A stretch of 64,000 nt of DNA from UBA1479 sp002706405 (GCA_963972255.1 CAXATO010000005.1:62001-126000); one strand, 5' to 3'; counted from the stretch's first letter, positions 51,919-62,142 are shown. The notes: generated by a model not told the origin, from the letters alone. Made by a program: numbers and translations.

Positions 51919-53970
51919 ATGCCCGAGCTTCTCCTGGAACTGCTGTCCGAGGAAATTCCCGCCCGCATGCAGGCGCGGGCGGCGAACGATCTGAAACGTC
52001 TGATCGGCGACGGCCTGAAGGCCGCCGGGCTGTCCTTCACCGGCGCCCAAACCTATGTCACGCCGCGCCGCCTGACCCTTGTCATCGATGGCCTGCCGGT
52101 CAAGCAGCCCGACATTTCCGAGGAACGCCGCGGCCCCCGCGCCGACGCGCCGGAACAGGCCAAGCAGGGCTTCATGAAGTCCCTGCCCAAGGACACCAAA
52201 ATTACGGAACGGGAAACGGAAAAGGGCACCTTCCTGTTCGCCCAGGTCGAACAGGCGGGCGGCAAGACACGCCTGATTCTGCCGGGCATCATCCTGACGG
52301 CCTTGCAGTCCCTGCCGTGGCCCAAGTCCATGCGCTGGGGCCGGGGTAAGGCGCGCTGGGTGCGGCCGCTGCATTCGATCCTGGCGGTCTACGATCAGGA
52401 AGGCCTGGAGCTTGAATTCGCCGGCATCGAAGCCGGGGTGACCACCCGCGGCCACCGCTTCATGGCGCCGGGCAGCATTTCGGTCTCCGATTTCGCCGAT
52501 TACGAAAAGGCGATGACGGCGGCCAAGGTCGTCATCGACCCGGAAGCGCGCAAGCAGACCATCGCCGCCGACGCCGCCCGGATGTGCAAGGGCGCCGGCG
52601 TGGTGCTGAAGGACGATCCCGCGTTGCTGGACGAGGTCGCGGGGCTGGTCGAATGGCCGGTCGTGCTGATGGGCGACATCGACGCCGAATTCATGGACGT
52701 GCCGCCGGAAGTGCTGATCACCTCCATGCGCAAGCATCAGAAATATTTCGCGACCGAGGACGCCAAGGGCAATCTGGCGCCCCGGTTCGTCGTCGTCGCC
52801 AACCGGGAAACCACCGACGGCGGCCGCCAGGTCATCGCCGGGAACGAGCGCGTCCTGCGCGCGCGCCTGGCCGATGCCAAGTTCTTCTGGGATCAGGACC
52901 GCAAGACGACGCTGGCGTCCAAGGCGCCGCAGCTCAAGGAACGGGTGTTCCACGCCAAGCTCGGCACGCTCGACGAAAAGGTCGACCGCATGCAGGCCCT
53001 GGCGGCGGCGCTGTGCCAATACGTGCCCAAGGCCGACCGCGACAAGGTGCGCTCCGCCGCGCGCTTGGCGAAAGCCGATTTGAGCACCGGCTTGGTCGGT
53101 GAGTTCCCCGACCTGCAGGGCGTCATGGGCGCCTATTACGCCCGCCACGACGGCGAGAGCGAGGCCGTGGCCGCCGCCATCGCCGAGCATTATTCGCCCC
53201 TCGGTCCGTCCGACGACTGCCCGTCGAAGCCGGAAAGCGTGTGCGTGGCGCTGGCCGACAAGATCGACAGCCTGGTCGGCTTCTGGTTGATCGACGAAAA
53301 GCCGACGGGATCGAAGGACCCCTACGCCCTGCGCCGCGCGGCGCTCGGCGTGATCCGCCTGATTATCGAAAACAAACTGCGCCTGCCGCTGCTCGACGCG
53401 TTCAACCAGTCCCGGGAACTCTACGGCAAGGGTGATGCGGTCGGGCCGGACCTGCTGGCCTTCTTCGCGGACCGCCTGAAGGTTCATTTGCGCGAACAGG
53501 GCGTGAAGCACGATCATATCGACGCGGTGTTCGCGCTCGGCGGCGAAGACGATCTGGTGCGTCTGCTGGCGCGGGTATCGGCGTTGTCCGAGTTCCTGGA
53601 TTCCGACGACGGCGGCAATCTGCTGACCGCTTATCGGCGCGCGGCCAACATCCTGAAGATCGAGGAAAAGAAGGACGCAACGTCCTACGCGGCCCAGCCG
53701 AGCGACACGCTGCTGAAGGACGACGAGGAGCGGGCGCTCTACAGCGCGCTGGAGGACGCCGCCCCGGCGATCGCGGAAAAGGTCGCGGCCGAGGACTTCA
53801 CCGGCGCCATGGCGGCGCTGGCCGGTCTGCGCGCCCCCGTCGACGCCTTTTTCGACAAGGTCACCGTCAATACGGACGACGCCAAGGTCCGTGAAAACCG
53901 TTTGAAACTGCTCTCCATGATCCGGACGGCGCTGGAAGGCGTCGCCGACTTTTCCAAGATCGAAGGATAG
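51919..53970 (+). CDS. glyS: Glycine--tRNA ligase beta subunit
   Basis: Beta chain that binds tRNA-Gly. The 683-residue product opens MPELLLELLSEEIPARMQ, contains the conserved SMRKHQKYF and DPYALRRAALGVIR segments, and ends in a C-terminal anticodon-binding region. Length and order after glyQ match the family. It is followed seven bases later by ppdK. Confidence 0.97.
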   Translation: MPELLLELLSEEIPARMQARAANDLKRLIGDGLKAAGLSFTGAQTYVTPRRLTLVIDGLPVKQPDISEERRGPRADAPEQAKQGFMKSLPKDTKITERETEKGTFLFAQVEQAGGKTRLILPGIILTALQSLPWPKSMRWGRGKARWVRPLHSILAVYDQEGLELEFAGIEAGVTTRGHRFMAPGSISVSDFADYEKAMTAAKVVIDPEARKQTIAADAARMCKGAGVVLKDDPALLDEVAGLVEWPVVLMGDIDAEFMDVPPEVLITSMRKHQKYFATEDAKGNLAPRFVVVANRETTDGGRQVIAGNERVLRARLADAKFFWDQDRKTTLASKAPQLKERVFHAKLGTLDEKVDRMQALAAALCQYVPKADRDKVRSAARLAKADLSTGLVGEFPDLQGVMGAYYARHDGESEAVAAAIAEHYSPLGPSDDCPSKPESVCVALADKIDSLVGFWLIDEKPTGSKDPYALRRAALGVIRLIIENKLRLPLLDAFNQSRELYGKGDAVGPDLLAFFADRLKVHLREQGVKHDHIDAVFALGGEDDLVRLLARVSALSEFLDSDDGGNLLTAYRRAANILKIEEKKDATSYAAQPSDTLLKDDEERALYSALEDAAPAIAEKVAAEDFTGAMAALAGLRAPVDAFFDKVTVNTDDAKVRENRLKLLSMIRTALEGVADFSKIEG

Positions 53971-53977
53971 GTATTCG

Positions 53978-56638
53978 ATGACACAATGGGTCTACAACTT
54001 CGGAAATGGCACCGCCGACGGCGATGCTGGGATGAAGGAACTTCTGGGCGGCAAGGGTGCCAACCTGGCCGAAATGGCGGGTTTGGGCCTGCCTGTCCCC
54101 CCCGGATTTACCATCACGACCGAGGTCTGCACCTATTACTACGATCATGAAAAATCCTACCCGGCCGACCTGAAGGCCGCCGTCGCGGATGCCCTGGCCA
54201 AGGTCGAAAAGGGCCTGGGCCGGACCTTTGGTTCGACCGACAAGCCGCTTCTGGTTTCCGTGCGCTCCGGTGCCCGCGCCTCCATGCCCGGGATGATGGA
54301 CACTATCCTGAACCTGGGGCTCAACGATGAAACGGTCGAGGCCCTGGCCAAGGAAAGCGGCGACGTCCGCTTCGCCTATGACAGCTACCGCCGCTTCATC
54401 CAGATGTTTTCCGACGTCGTTCTGGGTGTCGAGCACCATAATTTCGAGGACGTCCTGGAAGAGCACAAGAACCGCCTGGGCAAGAACCTGGACACAGAGA
54501 TGTCCGGCGATGACTGGAAGGCCGTGGTCAAGGACTTCAAGAAACTGGTTCAGGACGAGCGCGGTGAAGGTTTCCCGCAGGATCCGCAGGATCAGTTGTG
54601 GGGCGCCATCGGCGCCGTGTTCGGCAGTTGGATGAATACCCGCGCCATCACCTATCGGCGTCTGAACGATATTCCCGCCGCCTGGGGCACGGCCGTCAAC
54701 GTGCAGGCCATGGTGTTCGGCAACATGGGCGATGATTGCGCCACCGGCGTGTGCTTCACCCGCAACCCGTCCACGGGTGACGATCATTTTTATGGCGAGT
54801 TCCTGATCAACGCCCAGGGCGAGGACGTGGTCGCCGGTATCCGCACGCCGCAGCCGCTGACCGAGTTCGAACGCGATCAGCAGGAATCCAATCTGCAGTC
54901 CCTTGAAACCGCCATGCCGCCCGTGTTCGGCGAGCTGGTCGCCGTGCGCGACAAGCTGGAACGCCACTACAAAGACATGCAGGACATGGAGTTCACCATC
55001 GAGCGGGGCAAGCTGTGGATGCTGCAGACCCGTTCGGGCAAGCGCACCGCCGCCGCCGGCCTGAAGATCGCCGTCGACATGGTGGACGAAGGCCTGATCA
55101 CCAAGGAAGAAGCCGTCGCCCGCATCGATCCGGCGCAGCTGGACCAGCTTCTGCACCCGACCCTCGACGCCAAGGCGGAAAAGACCGTCATCGGGCGCGG
55201 CCTGCCGGCTTCGCCGGGCGCGGCCACCGGGCGCATCGTGTTCTCCGCCGAAGAAGCGGAAGCCTGGGTCGACAAGGGCGAGAAGGTCATCCTGTGCCGC
55301 ACGGAAACCTCGCCCGAGGACATCACGGGCATGCATGTGTCCGAAGGCATCCTGACCACCCGCGGCGGCATGACCAGCCACGCCGCCGTGGTCGCGCGCG
55401 GCATGGGCACGCCTTGCGTATCCGGGGCGGGCGAACTGCGCGTCGACTACAGCAAGAAGACCCTGCATGCGCTCGGCCAGACCCTCAACGAAGGCGACGT
55501 CATCACCCTGGACGGCTCGACCGGCGAGATCATGCTGGGCGAGGTCGCCATGATCCAGCCCGAGGTGACCGGCGATTTCGGCAAGCTCATGGGCTGGGTC
55601 GACGAGATCAAGGTGATCGGCGTGCGCGCCAATGCGGAAACGCCCCTGGACGCGCTGACGGCCAAGAAGTTCGGCGCCGAAGGCATCGGCCTGTCGCGGA
55701 CGGAACACATGTTCTTCGACCCGCACCGCATCATCCACATGCGCCAGATGATCCTGGCCCGTGACGAGGCCGAACGGCGCAAGGCGCTCGACAGCCTTCT
55801 GCCGCATCAGCGCCAGGATTTCCTGGAGCTGTTCCACATCATGGACGGTCTGCCGATCACCATTCGCCTGCTTGATCCGCCCTTGAACGAATTCCTGCCG
55901 CACACGGACGAGGAATTGGCCGAGGTCGCCAAGGCCGCCGGTGTGACCACGGAAGACGTGCGCGTGCGCCGGGCGGAGCTGGACGAAAGCAATCCCATGC
56001 TGGGCCATCGCGGCTGCCGTCTGGCCATCGCCTATCCGGAAATCTGCGAAATGCAGGCCCGCGCCATCTTCGAGGCCCAGGCCGAGATCATGAAGGAAGG
56101 TAAGAAGGCCTATCCCGAGGTCATGGTGCCGCTCGTCTCCCTCAAGAAGGAGTTCGAGATGCAGAAGGAAATCATCGACCGTATCGCCAAGGAAGTCATG
56201 GCCGAACAAGGCATTGAACTGCCCTATATGGTCGGCACCATGATCGAACTGCCGCGCGCCTGCCTGATCGCCGATCAGATCGCCGAACAGGCGGAATTCT
56301 TTTCGTTCGGCACCAACGATCTGACGCAGACGGCCTACGGCTTCTCGCGTGACGACGCGGGCACCTTCCTGGACATCTACCACCGTCAGGGCGTGCTGGA
56401 GCAGGATCCCTTCGTGTCCATCGATCAGGAAGGCGTGGGCGAACTGGTTCAGATCGGTGTCGAGCGCGGCCGCAAGACCCGCCCGGACATCAAGCTCGGC
56501 ATCTGCGGTGAGCACGGCGGCGATCCCGCTTCCGTCGCCTTCTGTCATCGGGTCGGCCTGACTTATGTGTCGTGCTCGCCCTACCGGGTGCCGATCGCGC
56601 GCTTGGCCGCCGCGCAAGCCGCGCTCGCCGACAAATAG
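53978..56638 (+). CDS. ppdK: Pyruvate, phosphate dikinase
   Basis: Reversibly makes PEP from pyruvate, ATP and phosphate, linking central carbon and gluconeogenesis. The 886-residue protein has the nucleotide-binding N-terminal domain (GGKGANLAEMAGLGLPVPPGF and later RSGARASMPGM). The swivelling phosphohistidine domain carries catalytic His468 in GGMTSHAAVVARG, and the C-terminal PEP/pyruvate barrel has Cys843 in GICGEHGGDP. The glyS-ppdK adjacency is common in alphaproteobacteria. A large antisense open frame covers the same span but is an effect of GC-rich codon use. Confidence 0.97.
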   Translation: MTQWVYNFGNGTADGDAGMKELLGGKGANLAEMAGLGLPVPPGFTITTEVCTYYYDHEKSYPADLKAAVADALAKVEKGLGRTFGSTDKPLLVSVRSGARASMPGMMDTILNLGLNDETVEALAKESGDVRFAYDSYRRFIQMFSDVVLGVEHHNFEDVLEEHKNRLGKNLDTEMSGDDWKAVVKDFKKLVQDERGEGFPQDPQDQLWGAIGAVFGSWMNTRAITYRRLNDIPAAWGTAVNVQAMVFGNMGDDCATGVCFTRNPSTGDDHFYGEFLINAQGEDVVAGIRTPQPLTEFERDQQESNLQSLETAMPPVFGELVAVRDKLERHYKDMQDMEFTIERGKLWMLQTRSGKRTAAAGLKIAVDMVDEGLITKEEAVARIDPAQLDQLLHPTLDAKAEKTVIGRGLPASPGAATGRIVFSAEEAEAWVDKGEKVILCRTETSPEDITGMHVSEGILTTRGGMTSHAAVVARGMGTPCVSGAGELRVDYSKKTLHALGQTLNEGDVITLDGSTGEIMLGEVAMIQPEVTGDFGKLMGWVDEIKVIGVRANAETPLDALTAKKFGAEGIGLSRTEHMFFDPHRIIHMRQMILARDEAERRKALDSLLPHQRQDFLELFHIMDGLPITIRLLDPPLNEFLPHTDEELAEVAKAAGVTTEDVRVRRAELDESNPMLGHRGCRLAIAYPEICEMQARAIFEAQAEIMKEGKKAYPEVMVPLVSLKKEFEMQKEIIDRIAKEVMAEQGIELPYMVGTMIELPRACLIADQIAEQAEFFSFGTNDLTQTAYGFSRDDAGTFLDIYHRQGVLEQDPFVSIDQEGVGELVQIGVERGRKTRPDIKLGICGEHGGDPASVAFCHRVGLTYVSCSPYRVPIARLAAAQAALADK

Positions 56639-56663
56639 GGCCGCGGCCCGCGCGCCTTGCGGG

Positions 56664-56669
56664 TATAAT
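56664..56669 (+). promoter_or_regulatory. Candidate -10 box upstream of gmd
   Basis: A perfect TATAAT (56664-56669) lies in the 70-base gap between ppdK and gmd, about 40 bases before the gmd start. No good -35 box is found at the usual distance, so the promoter may use an activator or be inactive. Confidence 0.3.
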
Positions 56670-56709
56670 CGGCGCGGTATTCTGAGGGGTAGGGGGAGGA
56701 GTCCGCCGC

Positions 56710-57780
56710 GTGTCCGATAAAGTTGCACTGATCACCGGGGTCACCGGACAGGATGGCGCCCTTTTGGCCGAACTGCTGTTGGACAAGGGATATGTCGTCC
56801 ATGGCGTGAAGCGGCGGTCGTCGTCGTTCAACACCGACCGCGTCGACCATCTGTATCAGGACCCCCACGAACAGGACGTCCGCTTCCATCTGCATTATGG
56901 CGACATGACGGATGCAACCAACCTGATCCGCCTGGTCCAGGAAACTCAGCCCACGGAAATCTATAACCTGGCGGCGCAAAGCCATGTCCAGGTCAGCTTC
57001 GAAACTCCGGAATACACGGCCAATTCGGACGCGCTGGGCACCCTTCGGTTGCTCGAGGCCATGCGCATTCTGGGCCTGGAAAAGACGGCGCGGTTTTATC
57101 AGGCATCGACGTCCGAACTTTTCGGCAACGCCCCGTCCCCCCAGGACGAAAACACGCCGTTCGAGCCGCGCAGCCCATATGCCGCGGCCAAGCTCTACGC
57201 CTATTGGATCACCCGCAATTACCGCGAGGCCTATGGCCTGCATGCCTCCAACGGCATCCTGTTCAACCACGAAGGCCCGACCCGGGGCGAAACCTTCGTG
57301 ACGCGCAAGATCACCCGTGCCGTCGCGGCCATCGCCCAGGGGTTCCAGGACAAGTTGTTCCTGGGCAATCTGGATGCCAAGCGTGACTGGGGCCATGCCC
57401 GGGATTACGTCGAGGGCATGTGGCGGATCGTGCAGCAGGACACGCCGGATGATTATGTCCTGGCCACGGGCGAAACCCACAGCGTGCGTGAATTTGTCGA
57501 ACTGGCCTTCGCTGAAACCGGGGTGACCATCCGCTGGCAAGGCAAGGGCGTTCAGGAACAGGGCATCGACGATGCCACGGGCCGCATCCTGGTCGAGATC
57601 GATGCCCGTTATTTCCGCCCGACGGAGGTCGAACTGCTGCTTGGCGATCCGGCCAAGGCGGAGAAGGTTTTGGGCTGGAAACACACGACCCCGTTCAAGA
57701 CCCTGGTCACAGAAATGGTCGCGGCCGACATGGCGGCGGTCGCCGAGGCCGGCCAGGGCCGGGTCCGCGGCGGTGACTGA
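56710..57780 (+). CDS. gmd: GDP-mannose 4,6-dehydratase
   Basis: First step from GDP-mannose to GDP-L-fucose (GDP-4-keto-6-deoxymannose). The 356-residue SDR enzyme has the NADP-binding GVTGQDG near residues 10-16. The RRSSSFNTDRVDHLY segment is specific to Gmd, and the catalytic pair Tyr157 and Lys161 lies in SPYAAAK. The start is GTG at 56710 with a GGGAGGA ribosome site eight bases upstream. The stop overlaps the fcl start by eight bases, so the pair is coupled. Confidence 0.95.
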   Translation: MSDKVALITGVTGQDGALLAELLLDKGYVVHGVKRRSSSFNTDRVDHLYQDPHEQDVRFHLHYGDMTDATNLIRLVQETQPTEIYNLAAQSHVQVSFETPEYTANSDALGTLRLLEAMRILGLEKTARFYQASTSELFGNAPSPQDENTPFEPRSPYAAAKLYAYWITRNYREAYGLHASNGILFNHEGPTRGETFVTRKITRAVAAIAQGFQDKLFLGNLDAKRDWGHARDYVEGMWRIVQQDTPDDYVLATGETHSVREFVELAFAETGVTIRWQGKGVQEQGIDDATGRILVEIDARYFRPTEVELLLGDPAKAEKVLGWKHTTPFKTLVTEMVAADMAAVAEAGQGRVRGGD

Positions 57781-58732
57781 CGAATTGTTCAGCCTGTCCG
57801 GCAAGCGTGTCTGGGTGGCGGGCCACCGGGGCATGGTCGGATCGGCCCTGATCCGGCGGCTGGCGGCAGAGGATTGCGAGGTCGTGACAGTCGGCCGCGC
57901 CACCGTCGACCTGACCCGCCAGGCCGAGGTCGAGGCCTGGATGGCCGACGCCAAACCCGACGCCGTGTTCCTGGCGGCGGCCAAGGTCGGCGGTATTCTG
58001 GCCAACGCGACCTACGCGGCGGACTTCATCTACGACAACCTGATGATCGAGGCGAATATCATTCATGGCGCGCACCGCACGGGCGTGCAGAAGCTGATGT
58101 TCCTGGGCTCCAGCTGCATCTATCCCAAGCTGGCCGATCAGCCGATGCGCGAGGAGGCCCTGCTGACCGGTCCGCTGGAGCCGACCAATCAGTGGTACGC
58201 CGTGGCCAAGATCGCGGGGATCAAGCTGTGCCAGGCCTACCGGGAACAGCACGGCTGCGATTTCATTTCCGCCATGCCGACCAACCTGTACGGCCCCGGC
58301 GACAATTTCGATCTGGTGACCAGCCATGTCGCCGCCGCCCTGATGGTGAAGATCCACCGGGCCAAGGTGGCGGGCGCCGACAGCGTTGAAATCTGGGGCA
58401 CGGGTTCGCCCTTGCGCGAATTCCTTCATGTCGATGACTTGGCCGACGCCTTGGTGTTCCTGATGACCCGCTATTCCGGTGCCGACCATGTCAATGTCGG
58501 CAGCGGCGTCGAGATCACGATCAAGGACCTAGCCCATCTGCTCGCGCGGGTCATCGGCTATGACGGCGGCTTTCATTTCGATGCCTCCAAGCCGGATGGC
58601 ACGCCCCGCAAGCTGATAGATTCGTCACGTCTGGCGGCCATGGGCTGGTCCGCCGCCCGGTCGCCGGAAGCCGGGTTCGCCGATGCCTATGCCTGGTATG
58701 TCGCGAACGCGGCGGAGAAGGGCGATGACTGA
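57773..58732 (+). CDS. fcl: GDP-L-fucose synthase
   Basis: Epimerase-reductase that turns GDP-4-keto-6-deoxymannose into GDP-L-fucose. The 319-residue SDR protein has the nucleotide loop GHRGMVGSA at residues 17-25. Tyr142 and Lys146 lie in NQWYAVAK, and SSCIYPKLADQP is conserved in Fcl/WcaG. It starts at GTG 57773, which overlaps gmd by eight bases; the upstream frame is gmd read out of phase. Its own stop overlaps the next gene by eight bases. Confidence 0.95.
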   Translation: MTDELFSLSGKRVWVAGHRGMVGSALIRRLAAEDCEVVTVGRATVDLTRQAEVEAWMADAKPDAVFLAAAKVGGILANATYAADFIYDNLMIEANIIHGAHRTGVQKLMFLGSSCIYPKLADQPMREEALLTGPLEPTNQWYAVAKIAGIKLCQAYREQHGCDFISAMPTNLYGPGDNFDLVTSHVAAALMVKIHRAKVAGADSVEIWGTGSPLREFLHVDDLADALVFLMTRYSGADHVNVGSGVEITIKDLAHLLARVIGYDGGFHFDASKPDGTPRKLIDSSRLAAMGWSAARSPEAGFADAYAWYVANAAEKGDD

Positions 58733-60158
58733 GGCGGGAAGGCTGTATCCGGTCATTCTGTCCGGCGGGTCGGGCTCGCGCCTGTGGCCCTTGTCCCGGG
58801 CGTCCTATCCCAAGCAATTGCTGCCGCTTACGGGCGATGACAGCCTGTTGCAGGAAACGGCGCATCGAGTGTCCGACCGCGCGCGCTATTCCCCCGTTCT
58901 TGTAATTGCCAATGACGAACACCGCTTCGTCGTTGCCGAACAGCTGCGCGATCAGGGCTTGTCGGGTGCACGGATCGTGCTGGAACCCGTGGGCCGAAAC
59001 ACGGCCCCGGCGGCCGCCGTCGCGGCCCTTCTGATCGGCGAAGACGATCCCGACGCAGTGATGCTGCTGCTGCCGTCGGACCATGTGATCGGCGACGCGG
59101 TCGTCTTTCAGGAGGCCGTCGATCGGGCGGCGACCCTGGCGCGGGATGGCATGCTCGTCACCTTCGGCGTGCAACCGACCCATCCGTCGACGGAGTACGG
59201 CTACATTAAGCGGGGTGCAGGTCTGGGCAGCGGCGGTGCCAGTTTCCGCGTCGACCGCTTCGTCGAAAAGCCCGATGCCGCGACGGCGGCCGGATATGTC
59301 GAAAGCGGCGACTACGCTTGGAACAGCGGCATGTTCGTGTTTCCCGTGCGCCAGTTCCTGGCCGAGTTGGAGGCCTTCAATCCGGCCATGCTGGCGGCCT
59401 GCCGCAAGGCGGTGGCGGGGCGCGGCGCGGACCTGGATTTCATCCGCCTGGATGCCGCCGCCTTCGCGGAAAGCCCGTCGGATTCCATCGATTACGCGGT
59501 CATGGAAAAGACCGACAGTGCTGCCGTGGTGACCGCCGATTTCCGCTGGAACGACGTTGGTGCCTGGAATGCGCTTTGGGACCTGGCGGATAAGGATGGC
59601 GCCGGCAACGCGCTGATCGGGGACGTCGTCGCCGAAGACGTGGCGGGATGCTACCTGCGCAACGAGGACGGCGGCGTGGTTGCCGCGGTCGGCCTGCGCG
59701 ATCTGTGTGTCGTGGCCACGGGCGACGCCGTGTTCGTGGCGCCCCGCGCCCGCGCGTCCGAGGTCAAAGCCTTGGTCGAACGCCTGGCTGCCGAGGGGCG
59801 GGGCGAAATCACATCTCATCCCCGCGTCCACCGCCCCTGGGGGGCGTTCACGGATATCGAGCGCGGTGACCGGTTCAAGGTCAAACGTTTGACGGTCAAG
59901 CCGGGGGGGCGTTTGTCCCTGCAGCGCCACAGGCACCGAACGGAACACTGGGTGGTGGTCGAGGGTACGGCGACGGTCGTCAACGGAGAGAACGAGTTCA
60001 CCCTGCAGCGGGACCAGTCGACCTATATCGATGCCGGTGCCGTCCATCGGCTGGAAAACCGCACGGACCGGCCCCTGCACCTGATCGAGGTGCAGGTCGG
60101 TGATTATCTTGAGGAAGACGACATCGAGCGCCTGCAGGACGATTACAAGCGCGACTAG
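58725..60158 (+). CDS. manC: Mannose-1-phosphate guanylyltransferase / mannose-6-phosphate isomerase (ManC-type)
   Basis: Bifunctional supplier of GDP-mannose for the same pathway. The 477-residue product has the guanylyltransferase N-terminal GGSGSRLWP (about residues 14-22) and the VFVAPRARASEVKALVE segment near the middle. The C-terminal cupin-type isomerase domain (from about residue 380) includes RPWGAF, LQRHRHRTEHWVVVEG and GAVHRLENRT. ATG 58725 overlaps the fcl stop. gmd, fcl and manC form one coupled group that supplies GDP-L-fucose. Confidence 0.94.
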   Translation: MTEAGRLYPVILSGGSGSRLWPLSRASYPKQLLPLTGDDSLLQETAHRVSDRARYSPVLVIANDEHRFVVAEQLRDQGLSGARIVLEPVGRNTAPAAAVAALLIGEDDPDAVMLLLPSDHVIGDAVVFQEAVDRAATLARDGMLVTFGVQPTHPSTEYGYIKRGAGLGSGGASFRVDRFVEKPDAATAAGYVESGDYAWNSGMFVFPVRQFLAELEAFNPAMLAACRKAVAGRGADLDFIRLDAAAFAESPSDSIDYAVMEKTDSAAVVTADFRWNDVGAWNALWDLADKDGAGNALIGDVVAEDVAGCYLRNEDGGVVAAVGLRDLCVVATGDAVFVAPRARASEVKALVERLAAEGRGEITSHPRVHRPWGAFTDIERGDRFKVKRLTVKPGGRLSLQRHRHRTEHWVVVEGTATVVNGENEFTLQRDQSTYIDAGAVHRLENRTDRPLHLIEVQVGDYLEEDDIERLQDDYKRD

Positions 60159-60167
60159 GACGGCCTA

Positions 60168-61193
60168 TTAGACCTTCCAGCGCTTGGGCCGAAGGCTGCG
60201 CGGAACGGCGCGTTTCAGACGCTTGCGCAGCTTTCGGAATTCGGAATCACGGAAGTCCGATTCCGGCTGCAGGATCAGGGCCTGCGGCGCGGTCTTCATC
60301 GGGCGTTCGGCCAGCCGAGCCATCAGCGCGAATATGTTGTGTTCGTCCATCAGGCGGATGCGGTCCGCGTCGCGGATCGCTTGGGTTTTCTCGTACAGTC
60401 CGTCGTCGATGGCGGCGGCGATGGTTTCGACGGCGCTCTCAGGATCATAGACGTTGATGCGCCGGAACCCCTCGGAATTGAAGTAATCCTCGACATTGGG
60501 GCAACCCCAATAGAAAGGGAAGGTATCGCCTAGGTACGCGTCCGCCAGCTTTTCAGTGAAGTAATTGGGGAAACGGCTGTTTTCCAGCGCGACGTGGTAC
60601 TTGAAGGGGGCAACGGCGCTCCATTTTTCCGTGAACGGGATGGCGTCCCGGCCCATCACGGCGACCTGATCACCGAACTTGCGTTTCAGGGCCTCGACCA
60701 GGGCGATGCGCGCACGGTGGCCGTTGGTGGTGTTGCGGAACGACGCGATCACGGAAAGCAGCCCGGTCTTTTCCGGCCGCGCCGCGCGGTGATCCTCCAG
60801 CGTCATGATCGCCTTGTTGGGGGCGTCAACGTATTGGCCGATGCCGGCCAGCCAGGGTTGTGCCGTCTGGCTGTCGATCAGGTTCGGGTGCGGTGTGTTG
60901 GTGTCCGGCGATACCACGTTGGCGAACTGGGCCAGGAAGGGCAGGGGGTAATCCTTCAACTCCGGTGGCTCGCCCACCAGCATGAAGGTGCCGTCCGGCG
61001 GGCAGGTCGCTTGCACGGGTCCGGCCATGGTGTCGTAGACGAAGACGCGGTCATAGTCGCCCGGCGGGCCGTTGACGATGAATTGGCAGTTGCCCCACAC
61101 GCCCGACCCGCCCGGTGTTTGGCGCAGAATCCAGTCGCCCAGGAATTTGCTGTGCAACAGGACACGTAGGGGGGCAGTTTCCTTAGCACTCAC
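60168..61193 (-). CDS. GT10-family fucosyltransferase (alpha-1,3/4-fucosyltransferase-like)
   Basis: Transfers fucose from GDP-fucose to a surface glycan. The 341-residue product has the GT10 signature in its C-terminal half: FKYHVALENSRFPNYFTEKLADAY followed by PFYWGCPNVEDYF, corresponding to the conserved ENS...YITEK...VP segment of bacterial and animal alpha-1,3-fucosyltransferases. It lacks a signal or membrane anchor, as bacterial members often do, and ends in a basic tail (RLKRAVPRSLRPKRWKV). It is convergent with manC, ten bases apart, and next to the GDP-fucose genes. The start is GTG at 61193. Confidence 0.88.
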   Translation of the reverse strand: MSAKETAPLRVLLHSKFLGDWILRQTPGGSGVWGNCQFIVNGPPGDYDRVFVYDTMAGPVQATCPPDGTFMLVGEPPELKDYPLPFLAQFANVVSPDTNTPHPNLIDSQTAQPWLAGIGQYVDAPNKAIMTLEDHRAARPEKTGLLSVIASFRNTTNGHRARIALVEALKRKFGDQVAVMGRDAIPFTEKWSAVAPFKYHVALENSRFPNYFTEKLADAYLGDTFPFYWGCPNVEDYFNSEGFRRINVYDPESAVETIAAAIDDGLYEKTQAIRDADRIRLMDEHNIFALMARLAERPMKTAPQALILQPESDFRDSEFRKLRKRLKRAVPRSLRPKRWKV

Positions 61194-61251
61194 GTCGCCG
61201 AATTCCTTTGTCTTTCCGTCGTCGCCCGTACTGTTTGACGAAGGGACACGT

Positions 61252-62142
61252 ATGGATCAAAACCGCCGTCTGGGCAACCTGCGGCATAGGTCGTATAAAC
61301 AGGCGGGCGATAGAACGAGGGGCCGCATGCCGATCATCAACAAACTCCACGAGCTGTACGAGGGTCTCGGCTTTTCGGTCTCATCCGGCCTCAGCCCGAG
61401 CCACCTGGACGGTTGCATCGAAGCCCCTTTCACTTGGCTATTGAAGGACGGGGAAAGCTTCACCAACGGCCTCGGCATTTCCATGAAGGAAGTCTACTTC
61501 CTGGAATGCCTGTTCGACGGTTGGCAGCCAAAGACCGGATTCCTGATCGGCAATTCCTTCGGCTGGAGTGCGCTTGCAGTGGGCCTTTTGAATCCAAAGG
61601 CGCGCATCGTCGCCATCGACGCTGGATTTGACGCCAATTCCCTGACCGGGTTGGAGATGACCAACACGCTCGCCCGTCAGGAAGGTCTCAACCTGACCGC
61701 CGTGCAGGCGGTATCACCGGATGGCGTCGCCGGCGTCATGGCCGATCAGTTCGACGGTCCGATCGAGTTCTGCTTCATCGACGGCCTGCACACCAACGAA
61801 CAGGTGGTGAAGGATTTCAAGGCCGTGCAGCCCTATCTGGCGGCGGACGCGCTGGTATTGTTCCACGATGTGGTGATGTGGAACATGAATCCGGGCATGG
61901 CGGAGATCGCGCGCCTTGCGGGGGCGTCCCCCGAACTTCTCTACGGCACCTGTTCCGGGATGGCGGCGCTTTATTTCGGTGATGACCCCGCCGTCAGGCG
62001 GACGCTCGCCACCTTCCATGGTAATGCCCGCGCGCGGGAAATCATGCAGGCCATGCCCCATCAACGCCGGTTCCGGCATTTCTATCGTTGGAAACGCAGC
62101 TTCAACAAACGGTTCGGCCGGGACAAGGCGCGATCGGCCTGA
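61252..62142 (+). CDS. Class I SAM-dependent methyltransferase (TylF/CmcI-like or glycan type)
   Basis: The 296-residue protein is a Rossmann methyltransferase. It shows a GNSFGWSALAVGLL nucleotide loop with AIDAGFD as the acidic ribose-binding strand and a FCFIDGLHTNEQVVKDF segment. The latter resembles the class I enzymes with an IDGDH-like motif that act on glycans or small molecules. ATG 61252 has AAGGGA upstream; ATG 61327 also has GAGGGG and would give 271 residues. It follows the fucose genes and precedes an FkbM gene, so modification of a surface sugar is likely. The exact target is unknown. Confidence 0.78.
   Translation: MDQNRRLGNLRHRSYKQAGDRTRGRMPIINKLHELYEGLGFSVSSGLSPSHLDGCIEAPFTWLLKDGESFTNGLGISMKEVYFLECLFDGWQPKTGFLIGNSFGWSALAVGLLNPKARIVAIDAGFDANSLTGLEMTNTLARQEGLNLTAVQAVSPDGVAGVMADQFDGPIEFCFIDGLHTNEQVVKDFKAVQPYLAADALVLFHDVVMWNMNPGMAEIARLAGASPELLYGTCSGMAALYFGDDPAVRRTLATFHGNARAREIMQAMPHQRRFRHFYRWKRSFNKRFGRDKARSA

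Noticed and set aside
53867..56728. A 953-residue open frame antisense to ppdK, and similar long antisense frames over murC, smc and the TRAP permease
   Set aside because: Each lies exactly opposite a gene with clear family motifs, has no recognisable domain of its own and is the expected by-product of GC-rich third codon positions.
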